A DNA stretch of 50,819 nucleotides from positions 1 through 50,819 of the forward strand of contig CAWDHI010000014.1 in NCBI GenBank assembly GCA_963802095.1. The letters are read 5' to 3'. How positions within the stretch are numbered: position 1 is the first letter of the stretch; the number at the start of each line of letters is the position of its first letter. The stretch is from CAVVEQ01 sp963802095 (GTDB lineage Bacteria > Chloroflexota > Anaerolineae > Anaerolineales > Anaerolineaceae). Below are positions 32,198 through 40,126 of this stretch, piece after piece. The notes below the pieces were generated by a model. That model was not told where the DNA came from, searched no databases, and was given only the letters and a program-made list of their open reading frames with translations. A program made the translations under genes and the position numbers.

Positions 32198-33247
32198 ATG
32201 AAAACCCGATTGTTTATAATGATCACAGCCATTGTGCTGCTGGCAGCTTGTTCCCCGGCATTCAAACCAGGCCAACCAGAAACCCTGACGGTTGTCACCC
32301 ACGATTCCTTCTCGGTCAGCGAGGATGTAATTGCCGCCTTCGAGCAGGAAAATGATGCCAAAGTGGTCTTCCTGAAGAGCGGTGACGCGGGAGCCGCGCT
32401 CAATAAGGCCATCCTCACCAAGGGCGCACCGCTAGGGGACGTATTCTTTGGGGTGGATAACACCTTTTTATCCCGCGCGCTGGAGGAGGATCTCTTCCTG
32501 CCCTACACCTCACCCCTGCTTGCCGCCATTTCAGCCGAATTCAAACTGGATGGATCGAACCGAGCAACGCCGGTGGATTACGGGGACGTTTGCATCAATT
32601 ACGATATCGCCTGGTTCCAAACCAGGGGACTGAAGGTGCCGCAGACCCTCGAAGCGCTGGCCGATCCTGCCTACAAGGATCTGCTGGTTGTGGAGAACCC
32701 GGCTGCCTCCTCCACCGGGCTGGCCTTCCTGCTGGCTACCGTGGCGCATTTTGGCGAGCAAGGGTACCTGGATTACTGGCAGCAGATCAAGGAGAATGGG
32801 GTAGTGATCGCCAACGACTGGAACTCCGCTTATTACGCCAGCTTCAGCGGTTCTTCCGGGAAGGGCAGCCAGCCGATGGTGGTTTCCTATGCCACCAGCC
32901 CGGCTGCCGAGGTCATCTTCGCCGATCCACCCCGAGCGGATGCCCCCACGGCTTCGATCACGGGGAAAGACACCTGCTTCCGTCAGGTCGAATTCGCCGG
33001 CATCCTGAAGGGCACTAAAAATGAAGTGCTTGCGCAAAAGTTCATTGATTTTCTGCTCTTGCGGAACTTCCAGGAGGATATCCCTTTGCAGATGTTCATG
33101 TTCCCGGTGGACCCGGGAGCAAAGCTGCCGGAGGAGTTCACCAAATTCGCGCAAACTGCCAGTGAGCCTGCCCAAATGGATCCGCAGACGATCGCCAGCA
33201 ACCGCGATAAGTGGATCCGTGCCTGGTCCCAGGTCATGCTGCCGTGA
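32198..33247 (+). CDS. thiB: Thiamine ABC transporter substrate-binding lipoprotein
   Basis: The 349-residue protein starts with a signal peptide ending LLAACSP, a lipoprotein site with acylated Cys at residue 19. The body has TLTVVTHDSFSVSEDV, GDVFFGVDNTFLSRALE, VDYGDVCINYD, and LVVENPAASSTGLAFLLATV, matching ThiB-type binding proteins (thiamine, TMP and TPP uptake). It starts one base after thiN and overlaps thiP by one base. It should hold the ligand outside the membrane and pass it to ThiP. Confidence 0.93.
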   Translation: MKTRLFIMITAIVLLAACSPAFKPGQPETLTVVTHDSFSVSEDVIAAFEQENDAKVVFLKSGDAGAALNKAILTKGAPLGDVFFGVDNTFLSRALEEDLFLPYTSPLLAAISAEFKLDGSNRATPVDYGDVCINYDIAWFQTRGLKVPQTLEALADPAYKDLLVVENPAASSTGLAFLLATVAHFGEQGYLDYWQQIKENGVVIANDWNSAYYASFSGSSGKGSQPMVVSYATSPAAEVIFADPPRADAPTASITGKDTCFRQVEFAGILKGTKNEVLAQKFIDFLLLRNFQEDIPLQMFMFPVDPGAKLPEEFTKFAQTASEPAQMDPQTIASNRDKWIRAWSQVMLP

Positions 33248-34942
33248 TGACCTCAGCCGGGAAGAGCAGAAAACGAAAAATGGGTTGGGGTAAGCAGGCA
33301 GCCCTGCTCGCGCTGCCGCTGCTTTTCCTCGCGATATTTTTCTACCTGCCGCTGCTGACCACCTTTCGCATGGCCTGGGTAAGCGCGCGGGAACCAGCCT
33401 TCAGCACCGCGGATCTTGCCACGATATGGCGACCGCTTTCCTTCACGTTCTACCAGGCGATTCTTTCCACCGCGCTCACCCTGCTGGTGGGGCTGCCAGC
33501 CGCCTATCTTTTCTCGCGCTTCCTTTTCCGCGGAAAGCGCCTGCTTCGCTCCCTGGTGATGGTGCCCTTCATCCTACCCACGGTGGTGGTGGCAGCCGGT
33601 TTCAACGCGCTGCTGGGTCCGCGCGGCTGGCTAAACCTGGCGCTCATGTCACTCTTCGATATTTCCACCCCGCCCATCGACCTGATCTACACCCTGGCTG
33701 CCATCCTGCTGGCGCACCTCTTCTATAATACCTCGGTGATCATCCGCATGGTGGGCAGCGCCTGGTCCAGGCTGGATATAACCCTGGAGCAAGCCGGAAG
33801 GGTGCTGGGAGCAGGCAAATGGCAGGTTTTTAGGGAGATCACCCTGCCCTTGCTCAGGCCTGTGATTCTCTCGGCCAGCCTGTTGGTCTTCCTGTTCGAT
33901 TTCACCAGCTTCGGTGTGATCTTCCTGTTGGGGGGACCAAAATACGCGACCCTGGAGGTGAGCATCTACCAGCAATCAATGCAATTCCTCAATTTTCCCC
34001 TTGCGGCGGTGCTTTCGGTTATCCAGCTCGCCTGCACGTTTACCCTCATCACGTTGGTCTCGCGCTTTTCCGGGCAGGCGGTTACCCCTCTCGCACCCGC
34101 TCTCAAGGAGGAAGGCATGGCCCGCGCTCGAACAACTCCAGAAAAATGGTTCGTCGGGGTGATGGGCAGCGCTCTCTTCGTGGTTTTTCTTTCACCTCTC
34201 CTGGCGCTGGCGCTGCGCTCGGTCACGCGCCTGGAGCTTGACCCGGCGGGCGGGGGAGGGTTTCAGACTGCCTGGACGGGCGCCTACTACCGGGAGCTTT
34301 TCATCAACCGGCGGGGATCGCTCTTTTATGTCCCGCCAGTGGAGGCAATGCGTAATTCGCTGGTATATGCCGGCGTGGCGGTGCTGATCACACTCGTCCT
34401 GGGGATGCTGATTGCGGCGGCTTTGGAACGTCGCAACCAAAGGGGAGCTATCACCGAGGTGCTGGTTACGCTGCCGTTGGGGGCTTCGGCCGTATCGCTG
34501 GGGTTGGGCTTGCTGCTGCTTTCCAGCGGGATGCCCGGCGGGGCGCTGCTGGCGATCCTCCTCGTGCCCATTGCCCACAGCGTGGTGGCGCTGCCCTTTT
34601 TTACACGCACGGTCCAGCCGGCGCTCGCTTCCATACCCCTCGAGCTTAAGGAATCCGCGGCGGTACTGGGCGCCTCAGCGGCGTGCATCTGGCGGGAGAT
34701 CACCCTGCCGATCCTCTGGCGGCCGATCCTGGCGGGGATGCTCTTCGCCTTCACGATCTCGCTGGGGGAATTTGGGGCGACTTCGTTCCTGGCAAGGCCG
34801 GAATTCCCGACCCTGCCGATCGCCATTTCACGCTACCTAACCGTGCCGGGGGCAGCTAAATTACGGGCAGGCGATGGCCATGTCCACTCTGCTGATGCTG
34901 GTCTGTGCCGGGTGCGTGTTTGCGATCGATTCGCTGGAGTGA
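33247..34942 (+). CDS. thiP: Thiamine ABC transporter permease, with a one-base frameshift near the end
   Basis: The ATG at 33247 overlaps the thiB stop (ATGA pattern); an upstream in-frame start at 33211 is less likely. The protein has two permease halves (EITLPLLRPVILSASLLVF and EITLPILWRPILAGMLFAF, both EAA-loop types), as in the fused ThiP family. The open frame runs to 35148, but after TVPGAA it turns into unrelated sequence. Removing one A from the AAA at 34858-34860 gives NYGQAMAMSTLLMLV and a stop at 34942. NYGQA is the normal ending of such permeases. The repaired length is 564 residues. No ATPase gene (thiQ) follows; serS comes next. Confidence 0.88.
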
Positions 34943-35050
34943 CCCCTCCCTCAGTCCCTCCCTCCCTTCGGGAGTGCAGAGAACGCGACCAAATGAAAAA
35001 CACATTTGGAGAGGGAAGAAAACCATTCAACCAATCAACCAATCAACGCC

Positions 35051-35078
35051 TTGAATTCCCCTCGCAGCAGGTTATAAT
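35051..35078 (+). promoter_or_regulatory. Promoter of serS
   Basis: TTGAAT at 35051-35056 and TATAAT at 35073-35078 are spaced by 16 bases. It lies upstream of the T-box leader. The earlier stretch 34943-35050 holds only a short CTCCC-TTC-GGGAG hairpin and a few CCAATCAA repeats. Confidence 0.75.
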
Positions 35079-35089
35079 AATTGCAAGTA

Positions 35090-35330
35090 TCCAACCCGGG
35101 GATTATTGCAGCCCCTTCCAGAGAACCGGACCAGGTGAAACCCGGTAACCGCTGCGAATCCACCCCGGTCGTCCGCTAGGACGGGATTCCCCCGCAGGGC
35201 TTTTCAGCGTAAGGGGGACGGAGGCAACCGTTACCGCCCAACAAGGCTGGATTTTCAGCGAAAGCAGGTGGCACCACGGATCCCTCACCCGTCCTGCAGC
35301 GGTGGGGGATTTTATATTCTCTACGACCAA
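35090..35330 (+). ncRNA. T-box leader, tRNA-Ser responsive
   Basis: The leader has CCAGAGAACCGG with the AGAGA-type motif (about 35119), GGTGAAACC distal-loop motif (about 35133), a likely specifier GAATCCA with UCC (Ser) at 35159-35161, and the T-box AGGTGGCACCACGG at 35266-35279. The TGGC inside it would pair with a tRNA ending GCCA, and tRNA-Ser has G before CCA. Next, ATCCCTCACC and GGTGGGGGAT form a terminator stem followed by TTTTATATT. Uncharged tRNA-Ser should favour antitermination and raise serS. The exact 5' border is not defined. Confidence 0.93.
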
Positions 35331-35346
35331 GGAAGAGAGGTGCAGG

Positions 35347-36618
35347 ATGCTGGATATCAATTTGATCCGCGAGAACCCGGAAGTTGTGAGGGATTCTCTT
35401 CGTCGTCGGCAGATGGACGCGGGGGTGGTGGACACACTGCTGGAGCTGGATAAGGAGCGCCGCGCGCTCCTGGCTGAGACAGAAACCCTGAAAGCAGAAC
35501 GTAACCGCGTCTCCAAGGAGATCGGGCAGATGAAGGATGCCACCGAGCGCCAGGCGCGGATCGAATCCACGCGCGAGCTGGGTGATAAGATCAGCGCTCT
35601 GGACGGGCGGGTAGCGGTGGTGGAGGAAAAGCTCCAGGCACTCACCCAGGTCATTCCGAACATCCCGGATGAAAAAACGCCCCAGGGAAAAGACGAGCAC
35701 GATAACGTGGTGGTGAAAACCTACGGAACGATGCCTGAATTTAATTTCACCCCCGAACCGCACTGGGACCTGGGACCTAAATTGGGGATCATCGATTTCG
35801 AGAGCGGCGTCAAGCTGACCGGTTCGCGCTTTTACGTGCTGAGCGGGGCGGGGGCACGCCTGCAGAGGGCGCTGATCGCCTGGATGCTCGACCTGCACAT
35901 CCGCCAGGGCTATACCGAGAAATACACGCCTTTCATGGTGAAGGCCGATGTGCTCTACGCCGCGGGGCAATTGCCCAAGTTCGCTGATAACCTCTACCAC
36001 GATATCGAAGAGGATTTCTGGATGGTCCCGACCGCCGAGGTGCCGCTTACGGGCATGCACATGGGCGATACCCTGGATGAGGCAGAGCTGCCGTTGCGCT
36101 ACACCGCCTATACTCCCTGCTTCCGGCGGGAGAAAATGAGCGCCGGGCGGGATGTGCGCGGGATCAAGCGTGGGCACCAGTTCGACAAGGTGGAAATGTA
36201 CATTTTCTGCCAGCCGGAGGAATCGGATGCCGAGCTGGAGAGAATGCTGGAGAACGCCCGCCAGACTGCGGAATTGCTGGGGCTGCATCACCGCGTGATC
36301 CAGCTCTGCACCGGCGACCTCGGGTTCAACTCGCGGATCACCTACGACCTGGAGGTCTGGGCGCCAGGCTGCGGGGAGTGGCTGGAGGTTTCCTCGGTTT
36401 CGAATGTGGGAGATTTTCAGGCCAGGCGCGCAAATATTAAGTACAAACCCGGAGATGGATCAAAATCCCGGCTGGTGCACACCCTGAATGGCTCCGGGCT
36501 GGGGCTGCCGCGGACGTTGATCGCTGTGATGGAAAACTGTCAGCAGCCGGATGGTTCGATCGTTGTTCCGGAGGTGCTGCGCCCGTGGATGGGCGGCATT
36601 GAAGTGATCGGGAAATAA
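35347..36618 (+). CDS. serS: Seryl-tRNA synthetase
   Basis: The ATG at 35347 gives 423 residues and has an AGAGAGG site; an upstream in-frame start at 35302 lies in the leader terminator. The N-terminal coiled coil (residues about 25-105, DKERRALLAETETLKAERNRV) binds tRNA-Ser. Class II motifs are visible: motif 1 region ALIAWMLDLH, motif 2 TPCFRREKMSAGRDVRGIKRGHQFDKVEM and motif 3 HTLNGSGLGLPRTLIAVMENCQQ. It charges tRNA-Ser with serine. It is the only gene in the T-box transcript before the terminator at 36634. Confidence 0.97.
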   Translation: MLDINLIRENPEVVRDSLRRRQMDAGVVDTLLELDKERRALLAETETLKAERNRVSKEIGQMKDATERQARIESTRELGDKISALDGRVAVVEEKLQALTQVIPNIPDEKTPQGKDEHDNVVVKTYGTMPEFNFTPEPHWDLGPKLGIIDFESGVKLTGSRFYVLSGAGARLQRALIAWMLDLHIRQGYTEKYTPFMVKADVLYAAGQLPKFADNLYHDIEEDFWMVPTAEVPLTGMHMGDTLDEAELPLRYTAYTPCFRREKMSAGRDVRGIKRGHQFDKVEMYIFCQPEESDAELERMLENARQTAELLGLHHRVIQLCTGDLGFNSRITYDLEVWAPGCGEWLEVSSVSNVGDFQARRANIKYKPGDGSKSRLVHTLNGSGLGLPRTLIAVMENCQQPDGSIVVPEVLRPWMGGIEVIGK

Positions 36619-36633
36619 TTACATTCTGGAGAA

Positions 36634-36668
36634 AAAACCCCGGGAAGCGACCTCACTCCCGGGGTTTT
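36634..36668. terminator. Bidirectional terminator between serS and rlmB
   Basis: AAAACCCCGGGA (36634-36645) pairs with TCCCGGGGTTTT (36657-36668). It has T-runs on both strands, so it can end serS on the plus strand and rlmB on the minus strand. The rlmB stop (36653-36655) falls in the loop, so the 3' arm comes from rlmB coding sequence. Confidence 0.88.
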
Positions 36669-37411
36669 ATTTTTGTTTCATTCTGGCGGGCTTCGAGCGC
36701 CAGGTAGAGCACGACCGATCCAGCCACCGCCGCATTTAGCGAGGCGATCTTTCCGACCATTGGCAGCCGCAGGAGGTGATCGCAGGAGGATCGCACCAAG
36801 GAGCGGATTCCCTCGCCCTCACTGCCGACCACGATCGCCAGGGGACCGGTGAGCGAGATCTGCTCGGGGGGTTTGGCTTCCGGGCTGCCCTCCAGACCGA
36901 TAACCCAGGCGCCGGCTTCCTTGAGACGGGTCAATCCCTGCGCCAGGTTGGATTGCGCCACCAGCAGGTGCTCGGATGCTCCGGCCGAGGCGCTGACCAC
37001 CGCAGGGGTGACCTCCACCGTGCGTGCCAGGGGGATGACGATGCCATGAACGCCAACGGCTTCGGCGGTGCGCATGAGCGTGCCAAGGTTCTGCGGATTT
37101 TGCATTGTATCCAGGACAAGGACGAAAAGTGGCTCAACCCGGGATTCAGCCACGGCGAGGATATCGGCGATCTCGGCGTAGGGATAAGCGGAGGTTTCCA
37201 ACGCCACCCCCTGGTGGTTATCCCCCAGGTTATCCAGCTGCCCTCGCAATACCTTTTGGATAATGAGCTTCTTTTCGCGGGCAAAACCAAGGATCTCCAC
37301 CAGGCGACCTTTTTCCTCCACACCGCTGGCTACCAGCAGGCGAAAGGAATGCCGGCGGTTTGCCCGAAGGCACTCATAAACGGGGTTACGACCGAGGATC
37401 CATTCTTTCAT
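36653..37411 (-). CDS. rlmB: 23S rRNA 2'-O-methyltransferase, SpoU family
   Basis: The 252-residue enzyme has an N-terminal RNA-binding segment (WILGRNPVYECLRANRR) and the SPOUT knot: motif 1 LDTMQNPQNLGTLMRTAEAVG, motif 2 AIVVGSEGEGIRSLV and motif 3 LRLPMVGKIASLNAAVAGSVVLY. These match RlmB/TrmH-type enzymes; the N-terminal form favours RlmB (G2251 in E. coli numbering), but TrmH-like targets cannot be ruled out. It follows cysS by 51 bases and shares its operon. Confidence 0.88.
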   Translation of the reverse strand: MKEWILGRNPVYECLRANRRHSFRLLVASGVEEKGRLVEILGFAREKKLIIQKVLRGQLDNLGDNHQGVALETSAYPYAEIADILAVAESRVEPLFVLVLDTMQNPQNLGTLMRTAEAVGVHGIVIPLARTVEVTPAVVSASAGASEHLLVAQSNLAQGLTRLKEAGAWVIGLEGSPEAKPPEQISLTGPLAIVVGSEGEGIRSLVRSSCDHLLRLPMVGKIASLNAAVAGSVVLYLALEARQNETKIKPRE

Positions 37412-37462
37412 GTCACATCCTCCGCCAGTTGAATTAGGTAGGGGTTGAATCCCTCCAACTTT

Positions 37463-38863
37463 TTACTTCCAGCGCCAGCTGGTGCCTTCTTTACTGTCTT
37501 CGATGATCACACCCAGATCCGCCAGGCGGTCGCGGATCTTATCCGATAACTGCCAGAGCGTCTGGGTGCGGATCTCGGTGCGGACTTCGACAAGAAGGTT
37601 GATGAATTCGTCGGCGGCACTCTCGTTGGTTTGATTCTTTTCCAGCGCCAGCCCGAGAACACCGGTAAGCTCAGCCAGCAGCGCCTGCGCGGATTTCAGA
37701 TCTGCATCCGTGGCGCCATCCGCTCGCGCCTGGTTGATCACGCGCACCAGCTCGAAGAGATACCCCATGGCGCCGGCGGAATTGAAGTCGTCATCCATGG
37801 AGTCGATGAACCCGGTTTTGGAAGCTTCCGCCTGCTTTTGAAGCGCCTCCAGGCTGGCGGCAGGCGCGCCTTTTACGCCGGGCAGGGCGGGGCGCAGGGC
37901 GGAGCGGAACCGGTCCAGGGCTCGCTCGGCTTGCTCGATGACCTCATCGCTGAAGGTGAGCGGGTTGCGGTAGCCGGAGTTGAGGATCATGAAGCGCAGC
38001 GCATCGGCAGGGTGGAGGCTGAGGAAATCCTCAATGGATACCACGTTGCCAATCGACTTGGACATTTTCTCGCCGGTGAACTGCATCATGCCGTTGTGCA
38101 CCCAGTAGCGGGCAAAAGGCTTTCCGGTGAAGGATTCAGACTGGGCGATCTCATTCTCGTGGTGCGGAAAGATCAGGTCATTCCCACCGCCGTGGATATC
38201 GATCTGCTCGCCCAGGTGGTGCAGGTTCATGGCAGAGCACTCGATGTGCCAACCGGGGCGGCCAAGCCCCCAGGGGCTTTCCCAGGCGGGCTCGCCGGGT
38301 TTGGCCGATTTCCACAGGGCAAAATCCATAGGGTGCACTTTGCGTTCGTCCACTTCGATACGCGAACCAGCCTGCATATCATCCAGCTTGCGCGCAGAGA
38401 GCTTGCCATAATCGGGGTCGCGCTCCACGCGGAAATACACATCCCCATCAACCGCATACGCATACCCCTTTTCGATCAACCCGTTGATGATCTCGATGAT
38501 CTGCCCCATTTCCTGCGTGGCACGCGGGTTGACCGAGGCAGACAGCACATTGAGGTCGATCATGTTCTGGGCATATTGCTGGATGTAGCCCTCGGCCAGT
38601 TTGAATGGATCCGCGCCCTGCTCGTTGGCGCGGCGGATGATCTTATCGTCGACGTCGGTGTAGTTCATGACGAACTTGACCTGGTAGCCGCGGTAGGCAA
38701 AATACCTGCGAATGATATCGAACACCAGCGCGGACATGGCGTGCCCGACGTGGGCGTTGGAATAGACCGTTGGGCCGCAGACGTACATGCCCACCTTGCC
38801 GGCAATCAACGGCTGAAATTCCTCCTTCTTGCGGGTGAGGGTATTGTAGATCTTAATGCTCAT
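37463..38863 (-). CDS. cysS: Cysteinyl-tRNA synthetase
   Basis: The 466-residue class I synthetase has CGPTVYSNAHVGHAMSALVFD (zinc Cys and HIGH-type HVGHA), NYTDVDDKIIRRA, PGWHIECSAM with zinc ligands (Cys), GGGNDLIFPHHENEIAQSE (zinc His and Glu) and GEKMSKSIGN (KMSKS loop). The C-terminal domain (residues about 330-466) holds the usual helical anticodon part. It follows the PIN-TRAM gene by 11 bases. All active-site motifs are intact. Confidence 0.97.
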   Translation of the reverse strand: MSIKIYNTLTRKKEEFQPLIAGKVGMYVCGPTVYSNAHVGHAMSALVFDIIRRYFAYRGYQVKFVMNYTDVDDKIIRRANEQGADPFKLAEGYIQQYAQNMIDLNVLSASVNPRATQEMGQIIEIINGLIEKGYAYAVDGDVYFRVERDPDYGKLSARKLDDMQAGSRIEVDERKVHPMDFALWKSAKPGEPAWESPWGLGRPGWHIECSAMNLHHLGEQIDIHGGGNDLIFPHHENEIAQSESFTGKPFARYWVHNGMMQFTGEKMSKSIGNVVSIEDFLSLHPADALRFMILNSGYRNPLTFSDEVIEQAERALDRFRSALRPALPGVKGAPAASLEALQKQAEASKTGFIDSMDDDFNSAGAMGYLFELVRVINQARADGATDADLKSAQALLAELTGVLGLALEKNQTNESAADEFINLLVEVRTEIRTQTLWQLSDKIRDRLADLGVIIEDSKEGTSWRWK

Positions 38864-38874
38864 GCAAGCCTCTC

Positions 38875-39963
38875 TCAGGGATTCAATTCTGGGCGGGCGA
38901 AGATCATCCGCCCGGCTGCTGTTTGCAGTACTTTTGTGACGGTGACCAGGATCTCCTCATCGATGTGGTCTCGCCCGTTTTCGATCACCACCATGGTTCC
39001 GTCGTCCATGTAGCCCACCCCCTGGTTCGACTCCTTGCCCTCCTGGATGACGCGGATGCTCATCTGTTCGCCGGGCAGGAGCACGGATTTGACCGCGTTG
39101 GTGAGCTCATTGATATTCAATACGGTAACGCCCTGCAGCTCGGCAACGCGGTTGAGGTTGTAATCGTTGGTAAGAATGGGGCAGCGCATCTGGCGGGCGA
39201 GGATCACCAGTTTTTCGTCCACGTCCTTCACGCCTTCCACGTCGATATCGCTCAGGCGCACGCGAATGGAGGGTTCCTTCTGCAGGGTGGAGAGCACCTC
39301 GAGTCCGCGGCGACCGCGCTGCCGACGGAGGCTATCCGGCGAGTCGGCGATATATTGAAGCTCAATGAGTACAAAGCGCGGGATGAGCATGGTACCGGGC
39401 AGGAAGCCGGTGCGGGAAATATCGGTGATACGTCCATCGATGATCACGCTGGTATCCAGCAGGATGGTGCGGCTTTCCGCCCAGCCGGCACCGGATGCCT
39501 CCACATTCTGCTGACCCGCCGGGCGGCTAAAGTTGCGAAATAAGTTGAAAATATCGTTCTGGCGGGTGACAAAAACCGCCACGCCCAGGTAGGCAAAAAG
39601 GACCGCGCCGACGAAGGGCAGGATGGAACCGAAGGGTTCCGGAAGCAGTGAGAACGGGAAAGCCATCAGCGCCGCAATGAGCAACCCGGCGATCAGCCCG
39701 AAGAGCCCGGCAGTGAGGGTCTGGGCGGAGACCCGACCCAGCAACGCACGCAAAGCCCGTACGGGGCGGGTGGTGAAATAGGGGGTCAGGATCAAGCCGA
39801 AGAGAGCCCCGACCAGGCCGATGGTGAAAGCGTATTGCGTGACGGGAACCGCGGGGATCGATTCGTTTGCGGTTGCCAAAGCCCCGATCTGGGCGCCCCA
39901 GTAGGTGCCGAGAATGGCGAAAACGACCATCCCGACCAGGCGAGCGATAAAATCTGCGCTCAT
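38875..39963 (-). CDS. Membrane PIN-TRAM domain protein (YacL-like)
   Basis: The ATG at 39963 has a GGAGGAATT site, giving 362 residues; a longer frame from 40047 lacks a site. Four hydrophobic segments (residues about 5-140) anchor it, including FAILGTYWGAQIGAL. A PIN domain follows: ILLDTSVIIDGRI, LIPRFVLIELQYIAD, DEKLVILARQMRCPILTNDYNLNRVAEL, with acidic residues of a Mg-type nuclease site. The last part (NAVKSVLLPGEQMSIRVIQEGKE and VGYMDDGTMVVIENGRDHIDEEILVTVTKVLQT) is a TRAM domain. YacL-type proteins have this layout. Its exact RNA target is unknown. Confidence 0.9.
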   Translation of the reverse strand: MSADFIARLVGMVVFAILGTYWGAQIGALATANESIPAVPVTQYAFTIGLVGALFGLILTPYFTTRPVRALRALLGRVSAQTLTAGLFGLIAGLLIAALMAFPFSLLPEPFGSILPFVGAVLFAYLGVAVFVTRQNDIFNLFRNFSRPAGQQNVEASGAGWAESRTILLDTSVIIDGRITDISRTGFLPGTMLIPRFVLIELQYIADSPDSLRRQRGRRGLEVLSTLQKEPSIRVRLSDIDVEGVKDVDEKLVILARQMRCPILTNDYNLNRVAELQGVTVLNINELTNAVKSVLLPGEQMSIRVIQEGKESNQGVGYMDDGTMVVIENGRDHIDEEILVTVTKVLQTAAGRMIFARPELNP

Positions 39964-40037
39964 GAATAATTCCTCCAATAAAAGAAATGAATAACGGGTT
40001 GTTAAAGTACGGGGAAAAAATGAATAATGATGAGCAG

Positions 40038-40066
40038 ATAATATCATAGGAGGGAAGGCAAGTCAA
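40038..40066 (-). promoter_or_regulatory. Promoter of the PIN-TRAM, cysS, rlmB operon
   Basis: On the minus strand TTGACT (40061-40066) and TATTAT (40038-40043) lie 17 bases apart, 75 bases before the ATG at 39963. Confidence 0.7.
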
Positions 40067-40075
40067 TTAAGGGAA

Positions 40076-40109
40076 AAAGACCAGGCGCTCGTAAGCGCCT
40101 GGTCTTTTT
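40076..40109. terminator. Terminator after giant beta-helix gene 1
   Basis: GACCAGGCGC (40079-40088) and GCGCCTGGTC (40095-40104) form a 10-base stem with a 6-base loop, flanked by AAAAA and TTTTT. It ends the minus-strand giant gene and could stop plus-strand reading too. Its core, CCAGGCGC, is shared with the terminator at 45299. Confidence 0.92.
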
Positions 40110-40126
40110 AACTAGGTAGGTATTTT

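Noticed and set aside
34943..35050. The short hairpin and CCAATCAA repeats upstream of the serS promoter as a regulatory array
   Set aside because: The hairpin has no T-run and the repeats number only two or three copies, so neither is strong enough to claim.
33211..35148. thiP as a 645-residue protein
   Set aside because: The start at 33211 lies inside thiB and has no ribosome site, and the tail after 34857 is out-of-frame sequence that runs into the serS leader.
37631..39013. A 460-codon plus-strand open frame opposite cysS
   Set aside because: It is a shadow of cysS, whose minus-strand motifs are all intact. Its protein is low in normal motifs and rich in His, Asp and Arg, as GC-rich antisense frames are.
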